From Clostridium sp. (lineage in GTDB: Bacteria > Bacillota > Clostridia > Clostridiales > Clostridiaceae), in the NCBI GenBank assembly GCA_022785265.1, contig JALFQD010000104.1:1-42568 (forward strand): a DNA stretch of 42,568 nucleotides, read 5' to 3'. The translations under genes and the position numbers were made by a program. Under the pieces are notes generated by a model that worked only from the letters and a program-made list of their open reading frames with translations, searched no databases and had not been told where the DNA came from. Positions 33,336 to 41,576 of this stretch are shown here, piece by piece. Numbering within the stretch: the first letter of the stretch is position 1; every line of letters starts with the position of its first letter.

Positions 33336-33941
33336 ATGAATAATAAACTAAAAGAAGTATTAGAAAAAGGGAAACCGTCAGAACTCCAGATTTCTGAAGT
33401 TTACCGAATTGTGTCGTTAATCCAGAGGGTTAACTGTTCAACCTTCGCCCTCGTTACCGAGACCGCTAGTGAACTGGGAATCAAGAAGACAGTGTTGATG
33501 CAGTATATCGAAGATAATCCTAAGCTCTTTGACGTTACCAATGCCACTAGCAAATCCACCAAGGGTGTTGTGAAGAGTCTGGGATTAGCTATCAGGAAAG
33601 TTTATCTCACCCCGGAGGAGAATCCTGACACCGAGGAGTGGCTGGAGATACAGAAGAAGGCGTGGGAAAAGAAGATCCAGGTTTTTGAACAGACTTATTA
33701 TGACCAGCATGAGTTCTGGTATCTGGCAGTGGATAATGAGAGTAAAAGAATGAATCTGTGGAGGAATACTCCAGAGAAAATCCAGACTCTGATTGATGCT
33801 GGTGCTATCAAGATGGAGAAGAGTGGTTATGGTGGGTTTAGTGACTACTACAAATGGGAAGGACTTCTCCTGACTCCTGATGCAGCAGAGGCAATCACCA
33901 AACTTGGATGGGAACTGGTTTATCCATCCCTCGGGTCTTAG
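33336..33941 (+). CDS. Unknown protein with HTH-like N-terminal half, high GC
   Basis: 201 aa. ETASELGIKKTVLMQYIEDN resembles a winged-helix or HTH region. The C-terminal half includes EFWYLAVDNESKRMNLWRN and LLTPDAAEAITKLGWELVYP. It is the most GC-rich gene of this cassette, far above the Cys-rich genes next to it, suggesting recent acquisition or strong expression. Confidence 0.6.
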   Translation: MNNKLKEVLEKGKPSELQISEVYRIVSLIQRVNCSTFALVTETASELGIKKTVLMQYIEDNPKLFDVTNATSKSTKGVVKSLGLAIRKVYLTPEENPDTEEWLEIQKKAWEKKIQVFEQTYYDQHEFWYLAVDNESKRMNLWRNTPEKIQTLIDAGAIKMEKSGYGGFSDYYKWEGLLLTPDAAEAITKLGWELVYPSLGS

Positions 33942-34021
33942 GCCTCATCAGCAGACTAAAATAGGATTTGACATGTTAACAGAGCGATCGTAGATTTGAA
34001 AAATTAAAAAAAATAGATAAT

Positions 34022-34399
34022 ATGAAATAGTTCACTGTAGAAGAATATCAAAAGAATCCAAATCGTAAAGTTATTACTCGTGACGGCAGGAGTGTGAGAA
34101 TTGTCTGTACAGATATGATAGGAACATCTTACCAGATTCTTGTTATTTGCAGGGTAGATCCTACTCACGGCTGTTATTATTCCTATACATTCAATGGAAA
34201 ACATAATAATGTAGACTCACATCTTGATCTTTTCTTTGCTCCTGAAAAGAAAGAGGGATGGATAAACATTTTTCATGGGAAAGATAATCCTTTTACTGGA
34301 AATATAATTTTTGCTTCAAAAGAAGAAGCTGAAGAATCAGGTAGATACTGTTGTGGTTTTATTTATATAACAAGTAGAAAAGTAGAATGGGGGGAATAA
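34022..34399 (+). pseudogene. Bacteroides-type hypothetical with in-frame TAG at codon 3
   Basis: 126 codons if TAG at 34028-34030 is read through: MK(TAG)FTVEEYQKNPNRKVITRDG, then LDLFFAPEKKEGWINIFHG. Homologs I recall begin with an acidic or polar residue at the third position followed by FTxEEY, so the upstream sequence belongs to the gene. Either a nonsense mutation, amber suppression, or a start at GTG 34094 that loses 24 residues. Confidence 0.55.
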
Positions 34400-34401
34400 C
34401 T

Positions 34402-34657
34402 ATGACACAGAAAGAACTTGATAATTTATACGATAAGATAAGTGATGCACTTTATGAGTATGAAGATTATCACTGTTCGTTACTGTTGTAACGAAACATA
34501 TAATGGGACTTCGATAACCTTTGAAGTTCATGGGCATAGTGATCAAGGGGACGGCCATGACTGGGTAGAAGATTGGAGCATTGATGAATGTGGAAGGATA
34601 CATTCAGAAGATACCATCTATGAAAATTATGAGGAATTTTTAAAAGAGTTCATATAA
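34402..34657 (+). pseudogene. Probable frameshifted small gene
   Basis: Frame 1 (34402-34491) has MTQKELDNLYDKISDALYEY with GGGGGA upstream and stops at 29 aa. An overlapping frame, ATG 34460 to 34657, continues with MKIITVRYCCNETYNGTSIT to EFLKEFI. Together they look like one protein of about 85 aa broken near 34470, or two overlapping genes. Confidence 0.45.
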
Positions 34658-34660
34658 TAT

Positions 34661-35032
34661 ATGAAACAGGAAAATAAAGAACTACTATTCAGAGACCTTT
34701 GTGCAAGAGTGCCTTATGGTGTGAAAGTCCAATATATGAATAACATATTTGTTATTGATTATATTTCTTCATATGAGGAGGTTAAATTGGATACTCCTGA
34801 TAGTTACACAGTTGGTGTTTCGGAAGTTAAACCTTATCTCTTCCCTCTTTCAAGTATGACAGAGGAGCAAACTAAAGAATTAATAAATCTTATTAATACT
34901 GGTCAAAACGATAATAACGAATTTATGCGGACTCTTTGTAGAATTGAATTTTATCATAAACATCATTTCGATTACAGAGGTCTCATTTATAGGGGACTTG
35001 CACTGGATGCAACTGGATTAAACATTTATTAA
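34661..35032 (+). CDS. Conserved hypothetical of Bacteroides phages
   Basis: 123 aa. LLFRDLCARVPYGVKVQYMN, VKPYLFPLSSMTEEQTKEL and HHFDYRGLIYRGLALDATGL. I recognise this as a very common Bacteroides phage and prophage protein, from memory; its function is unknown. Confidence 0.72.
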   Translation: MKQENKELLFRDLCARVPYGVKVQYMNNIFVIDYISSYEEVKLDTPDSYTVGVSEVKPYLFPLSSMTEEQTKELINLINTGQNDNNEFMRTLCRIEFYHKHHFDYRGLIYRGLALDATGLNIY

Positions 35033-35049
35033 CAATGGAGAAATAGAAT

Positions 35050-35556
35050 ATGAATGAAAATATTGATCTGACAAAAATCCTGGATGGATGCCCTGCAGGA
35101 ACTGAATTTTATCATTTAATTTTTGGACAGGTAGCATTAAGAGAAATAATTGATGATGAATATCCAATAATAGTAGAGCCTATTATCAATACAACACGTA
35201 GTAGTCTTACTAAAGATGGAAGATTGAATGCTAAATATGATGGAGAATGTCTACTTTATCCATCTAAATACCAAAGAGACTGGTCTAAATTTGAGAGGTT
35301 TTGGGATGAACCAGATGTAAGTAAATTTGACGTGGAAACATTTCATCCTTTTGACAAAGTGCTTGTCAGGGACTTTTTGAGTGATAATTGGATGGCTGAT
35401 TTTTTCAAAAAGTTTGAAGAAAGTAATGATGTCTATTATAATGTGACCTGTGTTACATCCCATTGGATACAATGCATCCCCTACAACGAAGAAACCAAGC
35501 ATTTACTTGGGACAAGAGACGATTGTCCAGAATATTATAAATGGTGGGAAGAATGA
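35050..35556 (+). CDS. Conserved hypothetical of Bacteroides phages (NIDLTKIL family)
   Basis: 168 aa with GGAG upstream. MNENIDLTKILDGCPAGTEF is the family hallmark; FHPFDKVLVRDFLSDNWMAD and the end CPEYYKWWEE follow. It stops at TGA inside the overlap with the next gene. Confidence 0.7.
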   Translation: MNENIDLTKILDGCPAGTEFYHLIFGQVALREIIDDEYPIIVEPIINTTRSSLTKDGRLNAKYDGECLLYPSKYQRDWSKFERFWDEPDVSKFDVETFHPFDKVLVRDFLSDNWMADFFKKFEESNDVYYNVTCVTSHWIQCIPYNEETKHLLGTRDDCPEYYKWWEE

Positions 35557-35558
35557 AT

Positions 35559-35732
35559 ATGACAGAGAAAGAATTAATACAGTTTCTGAAAAAGAATTTA
35601 ACCATTGAGGTTCGGCATCCAGAACACGATGTTGGTTATTATAGTACTCATATGGAACTCGATGAACATAATATCACAGTAGAAATTAAACTGTGTGGAG
35701 AAACAATTTGTGAAGATACATCTTATTCTTAG
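35559..35732 (+). CDS. Small hypothetical
   Basis: 57 aa from ATG 35559 (an ATG at 35553 is possible). MTEKELIQFLKKNLTIEVRH, then a beta region and the end CGETICEDTSYS. GGTGGGAAG upstream acts as Shine-Dalgarno. Confidence 0.55.
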   Translation: MTEKELIQFLKKNLTIEVRHPEHDVGYYSTHMELDEHNITVEIKLCGETICEDTSYS

Positions 35733-35812
35733 TAATTGTGCAAAAGAAAACAAAACTTATATTAAAATATTGGTTATAATAAAAGAAAAAATCTTAGAGT
35801 GGGAGGAATAAT

Positions 35813-36508
35813 ATGGGAATGTACACAGAATTAATTCTAGGATGTAGTTTATCTGAAAAAACTCCTAGAATTTTAATTGAAGCTCTTGATTGAGTAATTA
35901 ACTCAAAGAAAAAACCAAAATATGAGAATCCAAAAAATTATGAAGAAAAAATATATAATGAACGATTTATAGATCAAACTTTTTCTGAAAAGGAAATAGA
36001 AGAGTTTGTAAATAAATATAATTTATGCTATATTATTTATAATGTATCTTATTATTTTGGTTGTGCGGAATCTAAACCTTCTTTTTATAAAGATGATATA
36101 AGTAAAGATTATAAACTTAGTTTTAGATCTAATTGTAAAAATGGGGGTATAATTGAGAATTTTCTTGAATATATAAAACCATATATAATTCAAGGCTCTG
36201 GTCCAAGTGATGTTTATGCTTACGTTCAATATGAAGAAGATGAATTTCCAACTATTTATAGTTTGAAATATGATAAAACCAATGTACTAGACCCTGATAT
36301 AGTTGAAAAATTTTGGAAAAAGAATGATCTAGAATGGAAATGTTTTGATAAATTATATAAATTAGTAATTCCCGGTTTTCAAGTAACTGATGAAATGCTT
36401 AAATCTAGAGGAGTTGATCCAAATGATAGACATTCAGATTTAGCTATATTAGATATAATTGTAGATAAAATTTGTGAAGATTATAAAAAAGCTGTAAATC
36501 ATGATTAG
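35813..36508 (+). CDS. MGMYTE-family phage protein with in-frame TGA and C-terminal extension
   Basis: 231 aa when TGA at 35891-35893 (codon 27) is Trp (EALDWVINS). GGAGG precedes ATG 35813. MGMYTELILGCSLSEKTPRI, YNVSYYFGCAESKPSF, NGGIIENFLEYIKPYI and EFPTIYSL define a family common in phages (recollection). From about residue 150 an extra 80 aa follow (LDPDIVEKFWKKNDLEW, GVDPNDRHSDLAI), perhaps a fused neighbour. Without suppression only 26 aa would be made. Confidence 0.65.
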
Positions 36509-37136
36509 TGATTTTGAAGAAACGTTGATGTGAACTTCATATAGATATGCTATTGGACGTAAAACTTATGTCTCTTGCTTATCTTATGAAATTCCTCAAC
36601 ATTATTATAAAAAACTTTCTAAGGAAAAAAGAGAGTTTACTGCACTTGATATACGGAAGGAAATTTTAAACCATTTGGCTTTTATGCCTTTTAGTTTATC
36701 AATTACTCGTTGGAATTCCGAAGATGAATATAATCCTTTGGAAACCATTTTTAATTTTATAGAAAAAGAAAATATTCAATCTTGGGAGGAATTTAGCAAA
36801 TATAGAGATATTAGCTATAATTCTCATACAAATGAATATAAATATACTAAAGTAGAAGTTCCCATGCGAGAATATTGTAAATATGATCTTGATGATCTAA
36901 TTTGCTGGGAAACTTGTGCTAGTTGTTTTGATGAATCTAGACATAAAATATATAAAGGAAAGGAATATTTTAAAACTTGGAGAGAAAAATTAATTCCAGC
37001 AGAAAAACCAGGATGGTATAAAAATGCATCATTTGGTTATGAAGCTATTTGGATTAATTTGGAATCTTTTTTGCAGAGAGGAAAACAAGCTTATTATATT
37101 TTAGATTCTGAAATGAATAATGAAAAGATTACTTAA
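36501..37136 (+). CDS. Conserved phage protein with in-frame TGA at codon 11
   Basis: 211 aa. MISDFEETLM-TGA-TSYRYAIGRKTYV; TGA (36531-36533) as Trp gives the MWTSYRY start I recall for this phage family. Then FTALDIRKEILNHLAFMPF, ENIQSWEEFSKYRDI and KPGWYKNASFGYEAIWINLE. Other Trp codons are TGG. It overlaps its neighbours by 8 and 17 bases. Confidence 0.68.
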
Positions 37137-37299
37137 TGAAAAGTTTTTATATGAAGGAAATTCCTATTTTATAAAAAATATAAATGTAACTGTTGGAGTT
37201 CCTCTATGTGGTTTTTGTCCACTTAATGCTCGTTTGATAAATTGTATTCCTACTGAAATAATTAAATGTTACGGTAGTTGTGAAATAGTAAAAAAATGA
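37120..37299 (+). CDS. Small Cys-rich family protein
   Basis: 59 aa. MKRLLNEKFLYEGNSYFI, LCGFCPLNARLINCIP, KCYGSCEIV. It ends at TGA overlapping the next ATG (ATGA), so TGA is a stop here. Confidence 0.6.
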   Translation: MKRLLNEKFLYEGNSYFIKNINVTVGVPLCGFCPLNARLINCIPTEIIKCYGSCEIVKK

Positions 37300-37466
37300 C
37301 TAGATTTATAAATGAAAAATTTATAATTAAAGGAAATAAATTTTGGATTAGTAGTATTGATGACGTTGATTGTTGTATATGCCCATTATTTAGTTTGTGT
37401 ATGAGTTGGGACAATTTCAACGAGGATTTTAAATGTTTCGGTAAGTGGAAAATAAAGCCCTTTTAA
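37296..37466 (+). CDS. Small Cys-rich family protein
   Basis: 56 aa. MTRFINEKFIIKGNKFWI, CCICPLFSLCMSW, FKCFGKW. Start overlaps the preceding TGA; stop overlaps the following ATG (TAATG). Confidence 0.6.
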   Translation: MTRFINEKFIIKGNKFWISSIDDVDCCICPLFSLCMSWDNFNEDFKCFGKWKIKPF

Positions 37467-37522
37467 TGAATTATTTATATAAAGATGATAAATTATTCAT
37501 TTTTTATATAAAAGTGTCTTAA
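37466..37522 (+). pseudogene. Truncated copy of the small Cys-rich family
   Basis: 18 codons, MNYLYKDDKLFIFYIKVS, matching only the family N-terminus (M-x-x-L-x-x-x-x-x-F/L-x-I) before TAA. Probably a decayed last copy of this cluster. Confidence 0.45.
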
Positions 37523-37784
37523 AACGTCTAAAAATAGCTTTTAAATAAACACTCTAACTTCGTAGGAGTATAAATATGGTAACGAAGGATCGGTTGTAGA
37601 ACCAATCGTCAGGGGTTCTGCCGGTTTTAACTGATTCTGTAAAATTAGTAGTTTTATGGTGTTCTCGAAACCAGTGAAAAAAGGTTTATAGTAGCAATCT
37701 TCAAACCAGAAACCTTGAGAGTAGACCGACTCAACAACCTACGTATGATTGGAAATATTATTGGTCCTGTTAGGAAGATTATTT
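37523..37784 (+). other. Noncoding region upstream of tRNA-Glu
   Basis: 262 bases without a plausible gene and richer in G+C than the flanks. Short stems can be drawn (CGTAGG/CCTACG closing about 37561-37743, GAACC/GGTTC, AAACC/GGTTT, TCGGT/ACCGA). It may be a processed leader or small RNA, but the pairing evidence is weaker than for 17918-18037. Confidence 0.3.
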
Positions 37785-37855
37785 CACGCTATCATCTAGT
37801 GGTTAGGATCTCGGATTTTCATTCCGAACACAGCAGTTCGAATCTGCTTAGCGTG
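37785..37855 (+). tRNA. tRNA-Glu(UUC)
   Basis: Acceptor CACGCTA/TAGCGTG, D arm ATC-TAGTGGTTAG-GAT, anticodon arm TCGGA-TTTTCAT-TCCGA (anticodon TTC), T arm AGCAG-TTCGAAT-CTGCT. No CCA encoded. Confidence 0.83.
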
Positions 37856-37956
37856 ACAAAAAACTAAGGTAATTAGTTGTTTAATTTTAATTTATTGCAC
37901 ATCCTATTTTCTTTCCGGAAGTTTTCCTTAGTTTTCTTCCGGTTCTTATTTTTATT

Positions 37957-38190
37957 ATGGCAAATTGGATTTATAAAGGTAAAAAGTACAAAACAATTCC
38001 TTTACCTAAAGAGATTATTTCTAGACTTAGTATTGTTTATGTACCTAAATGGGATAAATGTTTTGAATTATTAACTTTAGGTATGCATGGTAATGGTTCA
38101 AAAGAAAAAGCTTGTATTCGAGATGTTTATACTAAAAAGATTTGTTGGATAGAAGCTAGAAGATTAGAATTAGTTGTTCAAATAATTTAA
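37957..38190 (+). CDS. Unknown small protein
   Basis: 77 aa. MANWIYKGKKYKTIPLPKEI and KKICWIEARRLELVVQII. Basic N-terminus and beta-type; first gene after tRNA-Glu. Unknown. Confidence 0.55.
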   Translation: MANWIYKGKKYKTIPLPKEIISRLSIVYVPKWDKCFELLTLGMHGNGSKEKACIRDVYTKKICWIEARRLELVVQII

Positions 38191-38192
38191 TT

Positions 38193-38378
38193 ATGGATTT
38201 AAAAATTGGTTGTAGTAGCGGATTTTTCTGCATTTTATTTTTTATTTTTCTTGTATTAAAACTTTGTGGAGTAATTACTTGGAGTTGGTGGTGGATATTT
38301 GCTCCTTTGTGGATTCCCTTAGCTTTAGTTTTATTTTTTATGTTAATTTTCTTAATAATTTATTTAATTTCAAATTAA
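38193..38378 (+). CDS. Transmembrane Fragile-X-F-like small membrane protein
   Basis: 61 aa. CSSGFFCILFFIFLVLKLCG forms span 1, the motif VITWSWWWIFAPLWIPLALV is the signature of transmembrane Fragile-X-F-type proteins in phages, and FFMLIFLIIYLIS is span 2. Membrane role unknown. Two bases from the previous gene. Confidence 0.72.
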   Translation: MDLKIGCSSGFFCILFFIFLVLKLCGVITWSWWWIFAPLWIPLALVLFFMLIFLIIYLISN

Positions 38379-38379
38379 C

Positions 38380-39105
38380 ATGATTGCGATTATACCAGAT
38401 GTCCATGGTAGACAATTTTGGAAAGATGTAATTCCTAGAAAAGATGAATTTGAGAAAATTATATTTTTAGGAGATTATTTAGATCCTTATGGATTTGAGG
38501 GAATTTCAAATCTTAATGCACTAGATAATTTTAAAGAAATTTTAGAGTTTAAGAAAGAAAATTTCTTGCAAGTTATTCTGTTACAAGGCAATCACGATCA
38601 ATCTTATGCTATTTCCAAAGATATTTGTAATTGTCGTTGTGATGTTTTTAACTACAAAGAAATTCAAAATTTATTTAAAGATAATTTTGATTTATTTGAG
38701 ATATTTTATAAATTTGAACAAAACCATAAAAGGTTCCTTTTTAGTCATGCTGGAATAGCAGATGAATGGATTAACAAATATTTTCCTAATATAAAAGCAA
38801 ATAAACAATTAAAACTTCTTAATAAAAAATATAAAGAAAATAATATTGAAGAAGTAGTTGATTTGCTTGCTCCCTGCTCTTTTTATCGTGGAGGCTGGGA
38901 TTTAGCAGGTTCAATTGTTTGGAGAGATGGTAGAGAACTAATTTCGAAACGATTTGGATATCAAATATTTGGACATACTATGTCAAAAACTCCTTATGTT
39001 ACTCCTAATTGGGCTTGTCTTGATTGTAAAAATGCTTTTATTTTAGATAATAAAAATAATATTTGTGATTTAAATGGTTCTAAATTAAAAATGTATGATG
39101 AATAA
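38380..39105 (+). CDS. Calcineurin-like metallophosphoesterase
   Basis: 241 aa. All metal motifs of the family are present in order: DVHGR (residue 7), GDYLDPYG (about 31), GNHDQS (about 67), SHAGIADEW (about 120) and GHTMSK (about 207). It resembles Ser/Thr-type phage phosphatases (PP2A/lambda-like). Likely dephosphorylates proteins or nucleotides in the host cytoplasm. It starts one base after the membrane protein stop. Confidence 0.85.
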   Translation: MIAIIPDVHGRQFWKDVIPRKDEFEKIIFLGDYLDPYGFEGISNLNALDNFKEILEFKKENFLQVILLQGNHDQSYAISKDICNCRCDVFNYKEIQNLFKDNFDLFEIFYKFEQNHKRFLFSHAGIADEWINKYFPNIKANKQLKLLNKKYKENNIEEVVDLLAPCSFYRGGWDLAGSIVWRDGRELISKRFGYQIFGHTMSKTPYVTPNWACLDCKNAFILDNKNNICDLNGSKLKMYDE

Positions 39106-39304
39106 AGATAAATTTACAAGATTTACAGTAGAACAATCAGATAGAAAAATTGTATGGGAAACTCCATTTGAAGATATTTCTGGAGAGGATTGTATAGAGG
39201 CTCTACAAACTCTTATGACTGGTTTAACTTTTCTTCCTACTACAATTAGAAAATCAATGCAAACTTACATAGACGAAAATCCTTCTTCTAATGAGCAAGA
39301 TTAG
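39095..39304 (+). CDS. Small hypothetical
   Basis: 69 aa (or 68 from the second ATG, 39098). FTVEQSDRKIVWETPFEDIS, IEALQTLMTGLTFLPTTIRK. It overlaps the phosphoesterase stop. A compact acidic protein of the type found in Bacteroides and Firmicutes phages; no function known. Confidence 0.55.
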   Translation: MMNKDKFTRFTVEQSDRKIVWETPFEDISGEDCIEALQTLMTGLTFLPTTIRKSMQTYIDENPSSNEQD

Positions 39305-39470
39305 TGATCGTGAACTGCTAGAATTGGAAAATGATATTTTGGAAATTCCAATTCAAAAATTTAAAAAGAAAAATAAAATAAACAAGAAAGAGAAATACCC
39401 TGACCATAAAAGAGTTAGGAGAAAACAAGAAATTTGAGATTATGAATTGGATTCTGAATCTGATTTCTAA
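39291..39470 (+). CDS. Small basic protein, TGA at codon 49
   Basis: MSKISDRELLELENDILEIP, then Lys/Arg-rich FKKKNKINKKEKYPDHKRVR. At 39435-39437 a TGA either stops the protein at 48 aa, four bases before the next start, or is Trp and adds DYELDSESDF to a TAA at 39468. Both readings are credible. Confidence 0.5.
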
Positions 39471-39738
39471 ACTATTTTTAAAACCTGAAGTTGTTAAGAA
39501 TGAAATACATACAGTTAAAAACTGTGAAATTCTTGATGATGTTTGGATACAAGATGATGATAAAATTTACTCTGGAATTATTTGGAGTAAAACTCGTAGA
39601 AGAATATTAGTTAGTTATTGTAAAGATGATAATTCTTTTGTAAATGAATGGTTTATAACTACTAATCTTTCTGATGAAATAAAAATTAAAAAAAATAATT
39701 TAACTTTATATTTTAATAAACCATGCTTTACGGATTAG
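39442..39738 (+). CDS. Unknown early protein
   Basis: 98 aa. MNWILNLISKLFLKPEVVKN, then beta-rich DKIYSGIIWSKTRRRILVSY and WFITTNLSDEIKIKKNN. It overlaps the next gene by 16 bases. Hypothetical. Confidence 0.55.
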   Translation: MNWILNLISKLFLKPEVVKNEIHTVKNCEILDDVWIQDDDKIYSGIIWSKTRRRILVSYCKDDNSFVNEWFITTNLSDEIKIKKNNLTLYFNKPCFTD

Positions 39739-40748
39739 ATGATATTACAATTATTCCTTCTGTAGTAACTTATATTGAACATAGGGGAGATTGTTCGGTT
39801 AATTATCAGGAAACTGGTATGTTACCACTTTTTACTGCACCAATGGCCAGTGTGATTAATGATAAAAACTGGGAATTATATGCTAATCAACAAATTAATA
39901 CAATTATACCAAGAACAATTGGTTATGATACTCGTCTAAAACTCTGTGATAAAACTTTTGTTGCAATGGGATTAGATGAATTAGACGAATTTGTAAAGGA
40001 ATCTGAATTAAAAGGAACTGTAAAGATTTGTCTAGATATTGCAAATGGTCATATGAAAAAAGCAATTGATTTGTGTTCTAAAGCAAAAGAAAAATTTGGA
40101 GACAAATTAATTTTAATGGCAGGTAATATTGCTAATCCTGAAACGTATAAAGAATATGCTAGAGCAGGAGTTGATTATATAAGAATTTCCGTAGGTTCTG
40201 GAAGTTGTTGTATAACTTCTTCTAATTCAGGATGTTATACTCCTATGGCTTCATTGATTGTAAAATGTTCAGAAATTAAAAAGGATGTAGAATATTATAA
40301 AGAACAACTTCCTATATATAAATCTATTCCAAAAATAGTAGCAGATGGTGGTTTTAAGAATTTCGATCAAATTATTAAAGCACTTGCGTTAGGTGCAGAT
40401 TATGTAATGCTTGGCAGTATTTTTGCTAAATCTCAGGAGTCCCTTGTAGGAGATAATGTTTCAAAAAAGAAATATATTCATAAGAAAGTTGTTGAAAGAG
40501 AACATTTTGGAATGTCTACAAAAAAAGCACAACTAATTATGGGTAAATCAAAAGATCAACTTAAAACTTCTGAAGGAATTAGTATTATGCTTCCAGTAGA
40601 ATATAAACTTGCAACATGGGTAGATAATTTTAAACATTATTTGCGTGAAGCAATGAGTTTAACAAATATTAAAAATATAGAAGATTTTATAGGAAGACCA
40701 GTTATTGAACATATAACTCCTTCTGCTTATTTTAGTTATTATAAATAA
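39723..40748 (+). CDS. IMP dehydrogenase / GMP reductase family enzyme
   Basis: 341 aa TIM barrel. LDDITIIPS at the start matches the family's DDV.l.P. LFTAPMASVI is strand 1; VKICLDIANGH and LILMAGNIANPETYKEYARA follow; DYIRISVGSGSCCITSS is the phosphate/catalytic-Cys loop (family G.GS.C.T); KIVADGGFKNFDQIIKAL and ADYVMLGSIFAKSQES are the last strands. No CBS pair. It probably changes guanine nucleotide supply; IMPDH versus GMPR cannot be decided. Confidence 0.8.
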   Translation: MLYGLDDITIIPSVVTYIEHRGDCSVNYQETGMLPLFTAPMASVINDKNWELYANQQINTIIPRTIGYDTRLKLCDKTFVAMGLDELDEFVKESELKGTVKICLDIANGHMKKAIDLCSKAKEKFGDKLILMAGNIANPETYKEYARAGVDYIRISVGSGSCCITSSNSGCYTPMASLIVKCSEIKKDVEYYKEQLPIYKSIPKIVADGGFKNFDQIIKALALGADYVMLGSIFAKSQESLVGDNVSKKKYIHKKVVEREHFGMSTKKAQLIMGKSKDQLKTSEGISIMLPVEYKLATWVDNFKHYLREAMSLTNIKNIEDFIGRPVIEHITPSAYFSYYK

Positions 40749-40858
40749 TTATTACGTAAATAGTAACATATAACATTTATAGTTTTATTTTAGAATTGAT
40801 CTTTGGAATTGAAGGTCATATTATTTACGAAGAAAGAAAAAATAAAAAGAAGTAAGAA
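40749..40858 (+). other. Short intergenic region
   Basis: 110 AT-rich bases with CGTAAATA/TATTTACG ends (about 40755 and 40825) and GAAGAAAG before the next ATG. I see no promoter match. Confidence 0.3.
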
Positions 40859-41335
40859 ATGAAAAGATTATTTTTCCTTTTAATTTGTAGTATATTGTGT
40901 TTAAATCTTTCTGCACAATGGAGAAGACAGTATATACCTGGTGATGAATTAAAAGGAATTCCATCTGAATGGAGTTATATATATGAATCTGGAAATAAAG
41001 CAATTACATTTACTGATTCTGGAATCTTAATGATAGTTGCTAAAAATCAATATTTTACAACTACTGACGAAGGTTTTGTGTCTGTGTTAATTGGAATCTA
41101 TGAAAATGGAAAGTTGCTTGCTAGAGGAAAATACGCTTTTACAATGCTTCCAGATGGTCATGCTTGCGGTTTAGATGGTTTTAGAGAAGTTTTAAAATTA
41201 ATTAGAACTAGTAGTGTTGTTATACGAATAGTAGCTCCATTATATAATAATTTTGAATTTGATATTACCACTGCTAGAATGTATGTTGGTAGTCAAGTTA
41301 AATTTAATCAAATAAAAAATGAATTCAAGAATTAA
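40859..41335 (+). CDS. Secreted protein with Bacteroidota-type signal peptide
   Basis: 158 aa. MKRLFFLLICSILCLNLSAQ is a classical signal peptide (KR, hydrophobic core, LSAQ) cut before WRRQY; the ending SAQ is typical of Bacteroidota secreted proteins. The mature part is beta-rich (GNKAITFTDSGILMIVAKNQ, HACGLDGFREVLKL). It probably acts in the periplasm or envelope during infection. Strong host-like signal suggests acquisition from a host. Confidence 0.7.
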   Translation: MKRLFFLLICSILCLNLSAQWRRQYIPGDELKGIPSEWSYIYESGNKAITFTDSGILMIVAKNQYFTTTDEGFVSVLIGIYENGKLLARGKYAFTMLPDGHACGLDGFREVLKLIRTSSVVIRIVAPLYNNFEFDITTARMYVGSQVKFNQIKNEFKN

Positions 41336-41525
41336 AAAGACTCTTAAAATATTCGGTTTGTTTATAATGTTTCTAGTCATAATTATTTCATCAGCAGCAT
41401 TTTGGAATGTTATGACTGTAGGAACTGCAGCTGCTGGAACTTTTGAAATTGTTGTTTCAATAATTAATTTTCTAGTAGAAATTGGATTATTAATTCATTT
41501 TGGTAGAAAGTTTATTTTGGAATAA
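41319..41525 (+). CDS. Small two-span membrane protein
   Basis: 68 aa. Basic start MNSRIKKTLKIFG, a span over LFIMFLVIIISSAAFW and a second over FEIVVSIINFLVEIGLLI. It overlaps the secreted-protein gene by 17 bases, so the two probably work together at the membrane. Confidence 0.6.
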   Translation: MNSRIKKTLKIFGLFIMFLVIIISSAAFWNVMTVGTAAAGTFEIVVSIINFLVEIGLLIHFGRKFILE

Positions 41526-41541
41526 TAATTGTAGTATATGG

Positions 41542-41570
41542 TTTAGTACTTTTCCATAAAAAGTACTAAA
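41542..41570 (+). terminator. Hairpin upstream of suppressor tRNA
   Basis: TTTAGTACTTTT and AAAAGTACTAAA form a perfect 12-bp stem with a five-base loop. The tRNA begins seven bases later, so it may terminate upstream transcripts or serve as a processing signal. Confidence 0.6.
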
Positions 41571-41576
41571 TATTAT

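Noticed and set aside
36023..36229. Minus-strand 68-aa frame
   Set aside because: Antisense shadow inside the MGMYTE-family gene once TGA 35891 is read as Trp.
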